Part shown: positions 27,480 to 36,581 of the stretch, piece after piece
How positions within the stretch are numbered: position 1 is the first letter of the stretch
Layout of the letters: every line of letters begins with the position of its first letter
Assembly: GCF_008629675.1 (NCBI RefSeq)
Contig: NZ_VWOX01000007.1
Location: 310,001 to 374,000 of the forward strand
DNA: 64,000 nucleotides
Direction of reading: 5' to 3'
From: Roseiconus nitratireducens
Lineage (GTDB): Bacteria > Planctomycetota > Planctomycetia > Pirellulales > Pirellulaceae
The notes under the pieces: generated by a model
Database searches by the model: none
Told to the model about the DNA's origin: nothing
Seen by the model: the letters and a program-made list of their open reading frames with translations, nothing else
Program-made: the position numbers and the translations under genes

Positions 27480-30326
27480 ATGAAATTTCACCCTACTTGT
27501 ATGCTCGGCCCAACCACCGTTCGGGCGAAATCGCTCTCGGGCACTTTCGCGGCGGTGGCGTTGGTGGTCGGGATGCTGGCCGGTATCGCCGGGCCCCGTC
27601 CCGCGTCGGCCCAAGACGCGTTCGACCAAACCGACTTTGGTCAGGCCGATTTCGGTACCGACTTTGGTGCGGGAACCGATGTCTTTGGTGATGTCAACTT
27701 TGGCGGGCTGACGGACGCCGCGCAAGAACCGATCACGTGGCAGGCACGTTACTTTGCCGCGGGCGGCACCGGCCAGTTGGAGATGACGGCCCAGGTCGGC
27801 AAGTCCTGGCATGTGTATTCGACGACGCAACCGCCGGGCGGTCCTCTGGCAACCCAGTTCTCAATCGTCGCACCCAAAAGTGTCTCCGTTGACGGTCCCT
27901 TCCAGCCGGCTGCTCCGCCGGAGAAGAGCGTGTCCGATCTGTACCCGGGAGTCACGATCGAAGAGCACACCGGCAAGGTGCGCTGGACGGCACCGATCAC
28001 CTTGCCGTCGGACTTCGAAGGTGAAATCAAAGTGGACGTTCGCGCCCTGATGTGCCAAACCGGGGGTTCGTGCATGCCGGCCAATGAAACTCTGACCGCT
28101 TCATTTGCCGGGGCACCTGATGCGCAGGCCTCAAGTGATCCTGCCGGTGATCGATCGAAAGAATCAAGCGAGGATTCAAAGTCCGCGACGTCGGTGGTGA
28201 ATAACGCTGCGGCCCTGCTGACCCAAGACGGATCCAAGTCAACGAGTTTCCGCGATGACGGATACGAGGTTGTTTGGACCGCGGGAGTGTCCGCGTCGAT
28301 CGCTCCCGGCGGCGAAGGCTACCTGGTGTTTTCGGCCAAGCCGGAAAAGGATTACCACGTCTACCAAGCTGTCACCGACGATTCGGAATCGTCAACCAAC
28401 TTTATCGTCACCGACAAAGGCGGGTTGCGGGTCGGAGAGCCCCGGACGGATCAGCCGATCGTTTCCAAGTCGCTGTTCCCTTCGATTCCGGGCGTGCCCG
28501 ATGCGCCGCCGGTGAAGTACCACGTCGGTCCGGTCACTTGGACGGTTCCGATCCAGGTGCCCGAGGGCACCGCGGCGGGCGATTACCCGTTGAACGGATA
28601 CGTCGCCTACCAGGCCTGTACCGACAGCAGTTGTCTGCAACCCAAGGCGATGAAGTTCACGGCCACAGTGACCGTCTCCGATTCGACAGCGACGACCGCC
28701 CGGCCGATTGAGCTGGCGACGGCCAAGTACTCGACCGCGGTCGACTTGGCGGCGGAGACCGACTGGGTGGACGAGTTGAAACCGATCGCGGAACCGGAAA
28801 CGTCCGGGGAAGCGAATCCGCAGGCGGGCGACGGCACCACCGAGACACCGTCTTCCTCTGGTACGGAAGATTCCGCCGGGGAGGCTCCATCGACAGACGC
28901 TGCCGCACCAGACGCGACGGAACCGGATGCGACGGGACCGGCGGTGGACGAAGCGTTGCAGGTTCGGGAGGCCGATTCGACGCCCGGTTCCAGGGCCTCA
29001 TTGCCGCTCATTCTATTGATGGCCTTCGGTGGCGGCATCATCTTGAACTTGATGCCGTGCGTGCTTCCGGTGGTGGGGCTGAAGATCATGAGCTTCGTCC
29101 AGCAGGCGGGCGAGGATCGCAAGCGGATCTTCATGTTGAACTTTGCTTACGTCGCCGGGATTCTGGCCGTGTTCGCCGGACTGACGCTGTTGGCCGTGTT
29201 CGCATCGTTCGGCTGGGGCCAGCAATTCACCTACTTCCCCGTCCGCTTGGGGCTGACCGTTTTGATTTTCGCGCTGGCCCTTTCGTACTTGGGCGTTTGG
29301 GAATTGCCCACACCCGGTCTGGCTTCTGGCGAAACATCGCACGAGTTGCAACAGCGTGAAGGATTCACCGGGGCATTTTTCACGGGCGCGTTCGCCACGA
29401 TTCTGGCGACTCCCTGCAGCGGTCCGTTGTTGGGCGTGGTGCTTGGTTACACGATCACGCTGCAACCGATCGAAACAGCGGCCGTGATGATGACGGTCGG
29501 TCTGGGGATGTCGTTGCCGTACATCATTTTGGGATTGTTTCCGTCGGCCGTTGGTTTCCTTCCCAAGCCGGGGAACTGGATGGTGACGCTGAAGGAATTC
29601 CTGGCATTCTTGTTCCTGGGAACGGTCGCGTTCTTCTTCAACCAATTCGCTGATGCGGACAAGTTGCCGGTGTTTGTCACCTTGATCGGCGTGTGGTTCG
29701 GCTGCTGGATCATCGGCAAGGTGCCCCCGTGGGAGTCGGTTCACAAACGACTTCGCGGCTGGACGATCGGGATCGCCAGTGCCGCCGTGATCGGTTGGTT
29801 GGCGTTCTCGACGCTTGGCGAGAAACCGGCCCCGCCGACGTTGGGCACGCCCGGAGTGGAATACATCGTCGACAATCATCTGCGTTGGGAAAAGTACGAC
29901 GAGGCTCGACTAGAAGAACTGCAAGCGTCGGGCACCACCGTGATGTTGGATTTTACCGCCGCCTGGTGCGTCAACTGCATGGTCAACAAAAAGGTCGCGC
30001 TGGATACCGAAGCGACCAGCAAGCTGCTCAAGGAACTGGACGGAGTAGCGATGTTGGCGGACTGGACCGACCAGAACCAGCAGATCGAATCCAAGCTCCG
30101 CGAATTGGATAGCCGGTCGATTCCCGTCTTGGCGATCTTTCCCGGGCAGAAGCCGGATTCGCCAATCGTGCTCCGCGATCTGGTGTCGCAGACTTCGGTT
30201 CTGGAAGCGCTCCAGGAAGCCGGTCCCAGCGTCGCGGCCCGCAAGGTTGCTTCCGGCAGCGCCGGAAACGGTCAACGGCTGACTTCGGCCAGACCGTCCG
30301 TCTCCGAATCGACGTCGGAACATTGA
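27480..30326 (+). CDS. DsbD-like thiol:disulfide reductase with two N-terminal alpha domains
   Basis: A 948-residue protein. A signal/anchor (about 20-42) is followed by two DsbD-alpha-like domains at roughly 75-215 and 260-405. The first has C192/C198 (LMCQTGGSCMP) and the second C380/C385 (YQACTDSSCLQP). A Glu/Thr/Ala-rich linker (about 430-505) leads to an eight-helix-type membrane region with C527 in MPCVLPVVG and C646 in TPCSGPLLG. The C-terminal thioredoxin domain has WCVNC (C830/C833). DsbD passes electrons from cytosolic thioredoxin to periplasmic partners, and all cysteine pairs needed are present. GTG 27462 is an alternative start. Confidence 0.88.
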   Translation: MKFHPTCMLGPTTVRAKSLSGTFAAVALVVGMLAGIAGPRPASAQDAFDQTDFGQADFGTDFGAGTDVFGDVNFGGLTDAAQEPITWQARYFAAGGTGQLEMTAQVGKSWHVYSTTQPPGGPLATQFSIVAPKSVSVDGPFQPAAPPEKSVSDLYPGVTIEEHTGKVRWTAPITLPSDFEGEIKVDVRALMCQTGGSCMPANETLTASFAGAPDAQASSDPAGDRSKESSEDSKSATSVVNNAAALLTQDGSKSTSFRDDGYEVVWTAGVSASIAPGGEGYLVFSAKPEKDYHVYQAVTDDSESSTNFIVTDKGGLRVGEPRTDQPIVSKSLFPSIPGVPDAPPVKYHVGPVTWTVPIQVPEGTAAGDYPLNGYVAYQACTDSSCLQPKAMKFTATVTVSDSTATTARPIELATAKYSTAVDLAAETDWVDELKPIAEPETSGEANPQAGDGTTETPSSSGTEDSAGEAPSTDAAAPDATEPDATGPAVDEALQVREADSTPGSRASLPLILLMAFGGGIILNLMPCVLPVVGLKIMSFVQQAGEDRKRIFMLNFAYVAGILAVFAGLTLLAVFASFGWGQQFTYFPVRLGLTVLIFALALSYLGVWELPTPGLASGETSHELQQREGFTGAFFTGAFATILATPCSGPLLGVVLGYTITLQPIETAAVMMTVGLGMSLPYIILGLFPSAVGFLPKPGNWMVTLKEFLAFLFLGTVAFFFNQFADADKLPVFVTLIGVWFGCWIIGKVPPWESVHKRLRGWTIGIASAAVIGWLAFSTLGEKPAPPTLGTPGVEYIVDNHLRWEKYDEARLEELQASGTTVMLDFTAAWCVNCMVNKKVALDTEATSKLLKELDGVAMLADWTDQNQQIESKLRELDSRSIPVLAIFPGQKPDSPIVLRDLVSQTSVLEALQEAGPSVAARKVASGSAGNGQRLTSARPSVSESTSEH

Positions 30327-30333
30327 CCGTTAG

Positions 30334-31755
30334 ATGGCTTCGACCACCGCCATCGATGTCGATGACACCATCGTTGCGATCGCATCTTCGCCCGCGGCGG
30401 CGCACCGCGGTGCCGTGCGGATGTCGGGGTCCGATGTGTTGACGATTGCTGGGCGGCTGGGCATCCATCCGGAAAACCAGCGTGGGGCTTCGCGAGTCGA
30501 AACGTCGATCGATCTGGGGAGTCCTTTGGGAGTCATCCCGGTGCGTGCCTTGGTATGGCCGACCGGACGAAGCTACACCGGTCAGCCGGCCGTGGAGGTG
30601 CACACGTTCGGTTCCCTGCCGATCCTGCAAGCGGTGGTCCGCCGTGCAACCGAGTCGGGCGCCCGTGCGGCGCGGCCGGGGGAATTTACCTTGCGGGCGT
30701 TCTTGGCCGGACGTTTGGACCTGACGCAAGCGGAAGCCGTTTTGGGAGTCATCGATGCCGACCACCGCGGGGCGCTCGATCACGCCCTGCGGCAATTGGC
30801 GGGTAATCTGTCGCGGCCGCTGGAATTCCTGCGCGGGCAACTGCTGGATTTGCTTGCGGACGTGGAAGCCGGGTTGGACTTCGTCGATGAAGACATTGAA
30901 TTCATATCGGAGCCCGAGTTGCTTCAGCGGTTGGGGGCCATTCTGTCCGCCGTCAGCGCGTCGCGCGAACAGTTGGCCGGGCGCGGCGGCGGCAAGTCTG
31001 AAACGGTGATCGCCCTTCGCGGCCTTCCAAATGCGGGAAAGAGTCGGCTGATCAATGTGCTGGCCGGTCGCGAGGCGGCGATCGTGGCCGACCAGGCGGG
31101 GACGACGCGTGACGTCGTGCGGGTCAGCACGCAAATCGCCGGTCACGATGTGGTTCTGGTTGATACGGCCGGTATTGAAGGCGACGCCGATGACGGTTTG
31201 TCCGGCGGGGACGATCTGTCCGGCGGGGACGTCTTGCGAGAGTTGTCGCAGCAGGCGCAGCGCCAGGCCGATCGTGCCGGCCGAGACGCCGATGTACGCC
31301 TGTGGTGTGTCGACCACAGCCGCGACGATTGGCACCAAACGTTTGCGGCAATGCAGCAGTTGGCAGCCGACCGGCGGGCGTCGGTCCGCGACATTTGGAT
31401 CGCGACCAAGTGCGACTTGGCCGGTGACGCGCCCGGGGCGGATTGGATCGCGACCAGCGCCGTGACCGGTCGCGGGATATCGGATTTGGTCGAGACTTTG
31501 GGGAACCTGTTGTCCGCCCGCGACTCAGCCGAATCGACATCCGTGCTGGGCACGGCGGCCCGCTGTCAAGGCAGCTTGATCGCTGCGGAATCCGCCATCG
31601 CGGCGGCGATTGAACATGCAGAGCTCGGCGAAGGCCAGGAGTACGTTGCGTCGGAATTGCGAATCGCGTCGGCATCGCTGGGCGAAGTCACCGGAGCCGT
31701 GTACACGGATGATATCCTGGACCGTGTCTTCAGCCGGTTTTGCATCGGCAAGTAG
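30334..31755 (+). CDS. mnmE: tRNA modification GTPase MnmE
   Basis: A 473-residue MnmE. An N-terminal folate-binding domain (RPGEFTLRAFLAGRLDLTQA, about 113-132) is followed by a G domain with GLPNAGKS at 230-237, GTTRD, DTAG and TKCD. It ends in the hallmark FCIGK. With MnmG it installs cmnm5/nm5 groups at U34 of tRNAs. The region just after DTAG (switch II) is unusual: it contains LSGGDDLSGGD, from an 18-base tandem duplication at 31198-31233, in place of the usual VExIG segment. No mnmG is in the window. It starts 7 bases after dsbD. Confidence 0.88.
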   Translation: MASTTAIDVDDTIVAIASSPAAAHRGAVRMSGSDVLTIAGRLGIHPENQRGASRVETSIDLGSPLGVIPVRALVWPTGRSYTGQPAVEVHTFGSLPILQAVVRRATESGARAARPGEFTLRAFLAGRLDLTQAEAVLGVIDADHRGALDHALRQLAGNLSRPLEFLRGQLLDLLADVEAGLDFVDEDIEFISEPELLQRLGAILSAVSASREQLAGRGGGKSETVIALRGLPNAGKSRLINVLAGREAAIVADQAGTTRDVVRVSTQIAGHDVVLVDTAGIEGDADDGLSGGDDLSGGDVLRELSQQAQRQADRAGRDADVRLWCVDHSRDDWHQTFAAMQQLAADRRASVRDIWIATKCDLAGDAPGADWIATSAVTGRGISDLVETLGNLLSARDSAESTSVLGTAARCQGSLIAAESAIAAAIEHAELGEGQEYVASELRIASASLGEVTGAVYTDDILDRVFSRFCIGK

Positions 31756-31783
31756 CCAGATTTTCCCTTTCGCTGCGGTCGCC

Positions 31784-32269
31784 ATGAAGTTCGCCTCGAC
31801 ATTTTCCACGCCGTTGGGTCCGCTGTCGGCGGCATGGACGCAGCGGGGTTTGTGGTCGCTGGCCTGGGCGGAATCCGACAGCGATGCCGCCGCGTCGTCG
31901 CCGGAGGTGTCGGCGAGCGATGATCGCGCACAGCGTTTGCAACAGCGGCTGGAGACGTACTTCCAGACGGGGCGGGCGGATTTCGGTTCGATCGAGGTAG
32001 ACGCAGCTGGCTGGACGCCCTTTCAGACACAGGTCTACCGGGAGTGCCGTAAGATCCCTTGCGGACAAACGCTGACGTACAAGGATCTGGCCAGCCGTGC
32101 CGGCCGTGCAGCGGCAAGCCGAGCCGTCGGTGCGGCGATGGCGCGAAACCGTCTCTTGATCGTGATCCCTTGTCATCGTGTGATCAGTGTCGGCGGCAAG
32201 CTTCGCGGGTTCAGCGCCCCCGGCGGCCTGACGACGAAACGTTTTCTGTTGGATTTGGAAGCGTCATGA
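31784..32269 (+). CDS. ogt: Methylated-DNA-protein cysteine methyltransferase
   Basis: A 161-residue Ogt/MGMT-type protein. It has the helix-turn-helix DNA-binding part (GQTLTYKDLASRAGRAAASR), the asparagine hinge (MARNRLL) and the acceptor motif PCHRV with Cys130. It repairs O6-alkylguanine by transferring the alkyl group to this cysteine in a suicide reaction. ATG 31784 starts the conserved N-terminal beta-strand. The stop overlaps the next ATG (ATGA), so it is coupled to the methyltransferase gene. Confidence 0.92.
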   Translation: MKFASTFSTPLGPLSAAWTQRGLWSLAWAESDSDAAASSPEVSASDDRAQRLQQRLETYFQTGRADFGSIEVDAAGWTPFQTQVYRECRKIPCGQTLTYKDLASRAGRAAASRAVGAAMARNRLLIVIPCHRVISVGGKLRGFSAPGGLTTKRFLLDLEAS

Positions 32270-33198
32270 CGGAGACCCGGTTTGCGTTCGGCCAGAATTG
32301 GAGCTCGTTTCTGGACTCGCTTGACCAGGACCGAATCGATCAGGCAACCCGTTCGCTGTGCGAGTTGCTTTGCTTGGGGCGGGGACAGGGTGGTACGGAA
32401 GCTTTAGCGTCCGAACGACCGTTGGAGGGAAAGACGTTTCTGGACATCGGCAGCGGCAGCGGGCTGTTTTCGTTGGCAGCCCACCGGTTGGGCGCCGACG
32501 TCGTGTCCGTCGACTACGACGCCGACTGTGTTCATTGCACCCAGGACCTGTGTGATCGTTTTGGCCGTGGACGGGATGGCAACACCTGGCGGGTCGTTCG
32601 CGGATCCGTCTTGGACCCGTCGTGGATGCAATCGCTGGGGACGTTTGACATCGTTTACAGTTGGGGCGTGTTGCATCACACCGGTCAGATGGCGACCGCC
32701 ATTCGACACGCGAGTGAACGCGTCGGCGACGGCGGGATCCTGGCCGTGTCGATCTACAACGATCAGGGGGGCGCCAGTCGCCGCTGGTTGACGATCAAGC
32801 GGGTCTACCACCGCCTTCCGCGGTTCCTTCGTTCCGCCTGGGTCGTGGCAATCGCCTCCTGGTACGAAACCAAATTTGCGGTGGCGAGATTGTTGCGACT
32901 TCGAAATCCGTTGCCGTTTGACGACTGGCGCGCGAAGAAACGCGATCGCGGCATGTCGGCCTGGCATGATTGGGTGGACTGGGTCGGCGGGCTGCCGTTT
33001 GAAGTTGCACGACCCGAAGAGGTGATTCTGCCGTTGGTCGATCGTCAGTTCTCGCTGATCAATCTGAAGACCGTCGGAAGCGGCTGGGGTTGCAACGAGT
33101 TCGTGTTCCGCAGGGTCGCGCCAAGCCCGCTTCCGCAAGTCACGCCGAGGCCGGCAGCCGCGCCCGGTCAGCCTGGTGCGGATTCGCCAGACGGGTGA
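32266..33198 (+). CDS. SAM-dependent class I methyltransferase
   Basis: A 310-residue Rossmann-fold methyltransferase. Motif I is FLDIGSGSGLFSLAAHRLG (about 56-74), followed by the acidic motif VSVDYD, and VYSWGVLHHTG provides the motif IV region. The C-terminal part (about 170-260) is basic and aromatic. A Pro-rich tail (PSPLPQVTPRPAAAPGQPG) ends the protein. The substrate is unknown. Translation is coupled to ogt by a 4-base overlap. Its last 31 bases overlap the end of the convergent PH-domain gene. Confidence 0.85.
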   Translation: MTETRFAFGQNWSSFLDSLDQDRIDQATRSLCELLCLGRGQGGTEALASERPLEGKTFLDIGSGSGLFSLAAHRLGADVVSVDYDADCVHCTQDLCDRFGRGRDGNTWRVVRGSVLDPSWMQSLGTFDIVYSWGVLHHTGQMATAIRHASERVGDGGILAVSIYNDQGGASRRWLTIKRVYHRLPRFLRSAWVVAIASWYETKFAVARLLRLRNPLPFDDWRAKKRDRGMSAWHDWVDWVGGLPFEVARPEEVILPLVDRQFSLINLKTVGSGWGCNEFVFRRVAPSPLPQVTPRPAAAPGQPGADSPDG

Positions 33199-33686
33199 GC
33201 ACGATCGACCGCGTCGGTCAATTCGGCAATGAATCGATCTCGCTCGGCCGGCGAGACCAGGTAGAAACGCGACGCGGTGCTGATCTTGACGCGTCGCAGT
33301 GACAGCGCCGGACCGCTGAGCCAACTGCGACTCGGTTCGATGGCGCGGATCTGTTCCAGCGGAACCCGGTTGAACAGGATCCCGCAGCGAATGGTCAGCG
33401 AGTCCGAGAGGATCGTGTACCGACAGGGCACCGTGAACATCGCCGTGACCAAAAGCGTCCCCGCCGAAGCCCACATGCAGTAGCCGGCCTCACGGGCTCT
33501 GCCTTGCCCCAGCAGCAGAACGGACATCATGATCAGGATCAGTGGTCCGATCAGCAACAGCACCAGCAGCCACCAGTCCACCGCCGACGGGTAGACGGAC
33601 TTTCGTGGCCGTTTCATCTCTTGGGCGGGCGGATCGTGCGGCGGATCGGAGATCTTGTCATCCGAATTCAGTCCGGCGGCATTCAT
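33168..33686 (-). CDS. Membrane protein with bacterial PH-like domain
   Basis: A 172-residue protein with two membrane segments (WWLLVLLLIGPLILIMMSVL at about 39-58 and a second at about 72-90). They are followed by a bacterial PH-like beta domain (TILSDSLTIRCGILFNRVPL, then VKISTASRFYLVSP). The end of the domain, AERDRFIAELTDAVD, is a typical helix. The role of such domains is unknown. Its start overlaps the stop of the upstream membrane-protein gene by 4 bases, so the two form one unit. Confidence 0.78.
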   Translation of the reverse strand: MNAAGLNSDDKISDPPHDPPAQEMKRPRKSVYPSAVDWWLLVLLLIGPLILIMMSVLLLGQGRAREAGYCMWASAGTLLVTAMFTVPCRYTILSDSLTIRCGILFNRVPLEQIRAIEPSRSWLSGPALSLRRVKISTASRFYLVSPAERDRFIAELTDAVDRAHPSGESAPG

Positions 33687-34642
33687 GCGTTGGTCTCGGG
33701 TTCTCCCATTTCCTGCGGCACCTGATCTTCGTCTTCGATCTCATCGGCTTCATTCATCTCTTCGATCGCTTCGGCCATCGCCGCGGCGAAGGCGACGATT
33801 TCATCACGTTGGTCGCGGCTGATACTCAGGTGCCGAAAGATCGGCGTTTCGTTCTTTTTCAATTGCCCGTCATCCATCGTCAACACGATGCCGATGGCGG
33901 AAAGGTAATCGTTTTCATCGCAAGTGGGACAATCTGCCAATCGCAATTCAACGTAAGAACCCTGTTGGTTGGGCACGATTTGCAACTTCTTCAACGCGTC
34001 GACATTGCCGTTGCGAACTTGATCCCAGGCCGGATCGTTGGTCGCGACCGGCAGCACGGCCAATTCTTCGGTTTCGTCGTTCCAGCGATAGCAGTTCTCA
34101 CAGAACGGACGATCACCGAAGGTCGTTTTGGCGGTCACGTGAGCGGTGATGAAAATCAATCCGGCTTCGATCAGCCACACGATGACGGCACCCCAGCCGG
34201 ACAGGGCGCCCCCGTTGCGGCCCATCCCCCAGATCCCTTCTTTAAAAATCAGGGTTGCCCAGCCGATGATCATGCGGGGATCAAAACCCTGGATCAACGT
34301 CGGGATGAAGGCTTCCTGCAACTCGCCCGCACCGATCACCAGCGCCGGATGAACCGCCCAGGAGGTGTAGTAGGCGATGGCAACGAATCCCAGCGTGGTC
34401 AGCGCCACCAGCAGCCGGTTCCGGTATTTCAACTTGTAACACACCGTCCCGGCGATCACTCCCAGACCGGCGCCGAAGAAGAAGGTGACCAATCCCCGCA
34501 GCTTGATGAAGGGCAGGTACACCACCGCGGCGGAATAGAGTAGTCCGGCCAGCAATCCCAGTGGGATCAGAATGAACGCGGCCATGACCAGGGAGGCGGG
34601 CGGAACCTTGCCGCTGTGGCGATACAGTGCTGGAGTGTTCAT
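33683..34642 (-). CDS. Polytopic membrane protein with Cys motifs
   Basis: A 319-residue protein. Four to five hydrophobic segments cover about 20-180 (SLVMAAFILIPLGLLAGLL, FFGAGLGVIAGTV, LLVALTTLGFVAIAYY, AVIVWLIEAGLIFITAHV). A soluble tail contains CENCYRW and CPTCDEN, which could form a zinc ribbon, and a very acidic C-terminus. ATG 34642 begins shortly before the first segment; the frame upstream is not membrane-like. Family not recognised. It is the upstream partner of the PH-domain gene (ATGA overlap). Confidence 0.72.
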   Translation of the reverse strand: MNTPALYRHSGKVPPASLVMAAFILIPLGLLAGLLYSAAVVYLPFIKLRGLVTFFFGAGLGVIAGTVCYKLKYRNRLLVALTTLGFVAIAYYTSWAVHPALVIGAGELQEAFIPTLIQGFDPRMIIGWATLIFKEGIWGMGRNGGALSGWGAVIVWLIEAGLIFITAHVTAKTTFGDRPFCENCYRWNDETEELAVLPVATNDPAWDQVRNGNVDALKKLQIVPNQQGSYVELRLADCPTCDENDYLSAIGIVLTMDDGQLKKNETPIFRHLSISRDQRDEIVAFAAAMAEAIEEMNEADEIEDEDQVPQEMGEPETNA

Positions 34643-34825
34643 GAGAGCATGGGGCGTGGAGAAGAATTGGCGTGAACCCGACGGAGAAGTATTGCTCACG
34701 AACGCGGACCCGACCTTGTCGCGGAGCCTCCCGGCCCCAATTGCCCGCCGATCGCGACAGAAATCAATATAGCCTTGACGGTCGGTCGGCTGTGCCGCGG
34801 CGAACGGCACCGGGATCAGCCGCTT

Positions 34826-35620
34826 TCAATGCTCGTGACCGTCCGCGGGCAATCCGGACGAGCGGCGGATCTCATTCAATCGTCGCAACGCGATCTGCGG
34901 GAGCGTCACGCTGACGATGGCCGCCAGGGTGAGCGACACCGCCGAAGATGCCCAGCGGTACCGATCCGAGCCGCCGGGGGAAGTGGCCAGTGAAGCGGCG
35001 TGGATGTAGAGGAATTGGGGGAACACGGCGACCGTGGCGGCTGCCAGGTAGGGCAGAAAGCGGGCCCGGGCGGCGCCCATCGAGTAGCTGATGACGGTGG
35101 TCGGCAGCGGCGAGAGCCGGGCCAGCAGGTGCAAACCGAATCCGGCATCACGTGCCAATCGGCTGATCGCTTGGCGCCACGACAACAGGGACTGGTCCGG
35201 AAGGAGTTCCATCGCTGCCGAGGACGTCGGAGGATCCGGGTTACCCGCCAGGTAGACCCGGCCGATGGCGTAGTTCAGGCTGGCGGCGGTGACCGCGGTC
35301 AGCAACATCAGGGGGCATCCCAGAACCGTGCCGAACAAAGCACCGGCGGTCAAGCTGACCATGGTCTTGGGCATCATCAGGGACATCGCCGCGACGCCCG
35401 CCAACCAGAAGAAAAACGGCGCCCAGTCGCCGGTTGTCTCCAGCCTTTCCGACAGGCCGCCCAGCCGAAACCCCAGCAAGTAAAAGATCAAACCGACCGT
35501 CACCAGGGCCGCTGGCAGCCAGATCCGACGCCCCAGCCGAGGTCGGCCGGGACGGGAAGGATCCGACGGGAGATCCGCTTCGGCATTCAAGGTGCGTTCC
35601 GAGCCTGTCTGCGAAATCAT
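34826..35620 (-). CDS. TVP38/TMEM64 (VTT domain) membrane protein
   Basis: A 264-residue protein with about six hydrophobic segments. The VTT-domain signatures are MPKTMVSLTAGALFGTVLG (about 83-101) and LLARLSPLPTTVISYSMGAARARF, trimmed here to LARLSPLPTTVISYSMGAA (about 165-183). VTT proteins act as membrane-lipid scramblases or transporters in some bacteria and eukaryotes; the role here is not known. It has no obvious partner. It lies 183 bases upstream of the membrane-protein gene on the same strand. Confidence 0.85.
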   Translation of the reverse strand: MISQTGSERTLNAEADLPSDPSRPGRPRLGRRIWLPAALVTVGLIFYLLGFRLGGLSERLETTGDWAPFFFWLAGVAAMSLMMPKTMVSLTAGALFGTVLGCPLMLLTAVTAASLNYAIGRVYLAGNPDPPTSSAAMELLPDQSLLSWRQAISRLARDAGFGLHLLARLSPLPTTVISYSMGAARARFLPYLAAATVAVFPQFLYIHAASLATSPGGSDRYRWASSAVSLTLAAIVSVTLPQIALRRLNEIRRSSGLPADGHEH

Positions 35621-35837
35621 GCCAAGTCATCGAAAAGGGGGCGTCGATTGTCCCTGCAAGTCAACTTGTCCCCGCCAGTCGACTTGTCAAATCACTCCCG
35701 CCGCAACGCCCACGCTGGCCGACGACGGCGACGGCGAAGACGACGGCGGGATGCGAGCGAGCTGGAGGCCAAGCTTTTCACGCGTGAAATCCCGATCGAG
35801 CTTGCCACCCGCCCGAGCCAACAGGCATAGTACCAGA

Positions 35838-36581
35838 ATGCCCTCGATCTCAAAAATCTTTCGCCTCCATGCCGATCGCATCCAGACGCATCGAAGTTTG
35901 GGGACCTGTCGTCAAGACGCGTCGCCGAGCCGTTGTTGGCCCCGGTCCAATCTGTTTCGCAATCCGTTTGGCGAATTGACCCGAGCCGAACGTGCCGAGT
36001 TGGCCGTGGTGGATTTGGAACCGATTCTGGCAGCCATCACGCAACGGCCGTCCTGCGGCCCGGCGCAATTCCTTCCCCGCACGGCGGTGCAGTGGGTCGG
36101 TGATTGTGGCCGCGGCAAGACGACCCGCATGTTGGCCATCCAACGCGCCTTTCCCACGGCTTGCTATGTTTATTTGCCTGAAGACCAGCCGTGCCCGTCG
36201 ATTCCGCAAGGGGAGCCGTTGTTGATTGACGAAGCCCAACGTCTACCCCGCCGGGTGCGAAAGGATCTGCTGGCGACCGGGGTGACGCTGGTGTTGGCAA
36301 CGCATCGAGACCTCACCAGGCCGCTCAGGCGTGCCGGCTACCAGGTCTTCACCCAACGGATCGGTTTGACACTCGGACCGTCTGAACTCGCGGAGATGCT
36401 GAACCGACGCATCCTCGCGTCGCGTCGCGACCCACAGCTCCCCGTCCCGAGAATCTCTTTACGTGACGCGGCCGAATTGATCCGTCGGTTCGGAACGGAC
36501 GTGCGTGCCATCGAAGGCTACCTGTACGACACCGTGCAATCCCAAGTGAATGACCATGGCGAAATGCGATTTATCGATTGA
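35838..36581 (+). CDS. Small AAA-like ATPase
   Basis: A 247-residue protein. Walker A is GDCGRGKTT at 88-96, Walker B is LLIDEAQ at about 128-134, sensor 1 resembles LVLATH, and a sensor-2-like arginine occurs in RRFGTDVRAIEGYLYD near the C-terminus. The layout resembles ExeA/TniB-type AAA ATPases, but no such gene neighbourhood is present. The N-terminal 40 residues are basic and Ser-rich and may be mis-called; ATG 35838 is the best visible start. The last 32 bases overlap the arrestin-like gene. Function unknown. Confidence 0.75.
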   Translation: MPSISKIFRLHADRIQTHRSLGTCRQDASPSRCWPRSNLFRNPFGELTRAERAELAVVDLEPILAAITQRPSCGPAQFLPRTAVQWVGDCGRGKTTRMLAIQRAFPTACYVYLPEDQPCPSIPQGEPLLIDEAQRLPRRVRKDLLATGVTLVLATHRDLTRPLRRAGYQVFTQRIGLTLGPSELAEMLNRRILASRRDPQLPVPRISLRDAAELIRRFGTDVRAIEGYLYDTVQSQVNDHGEMRFID

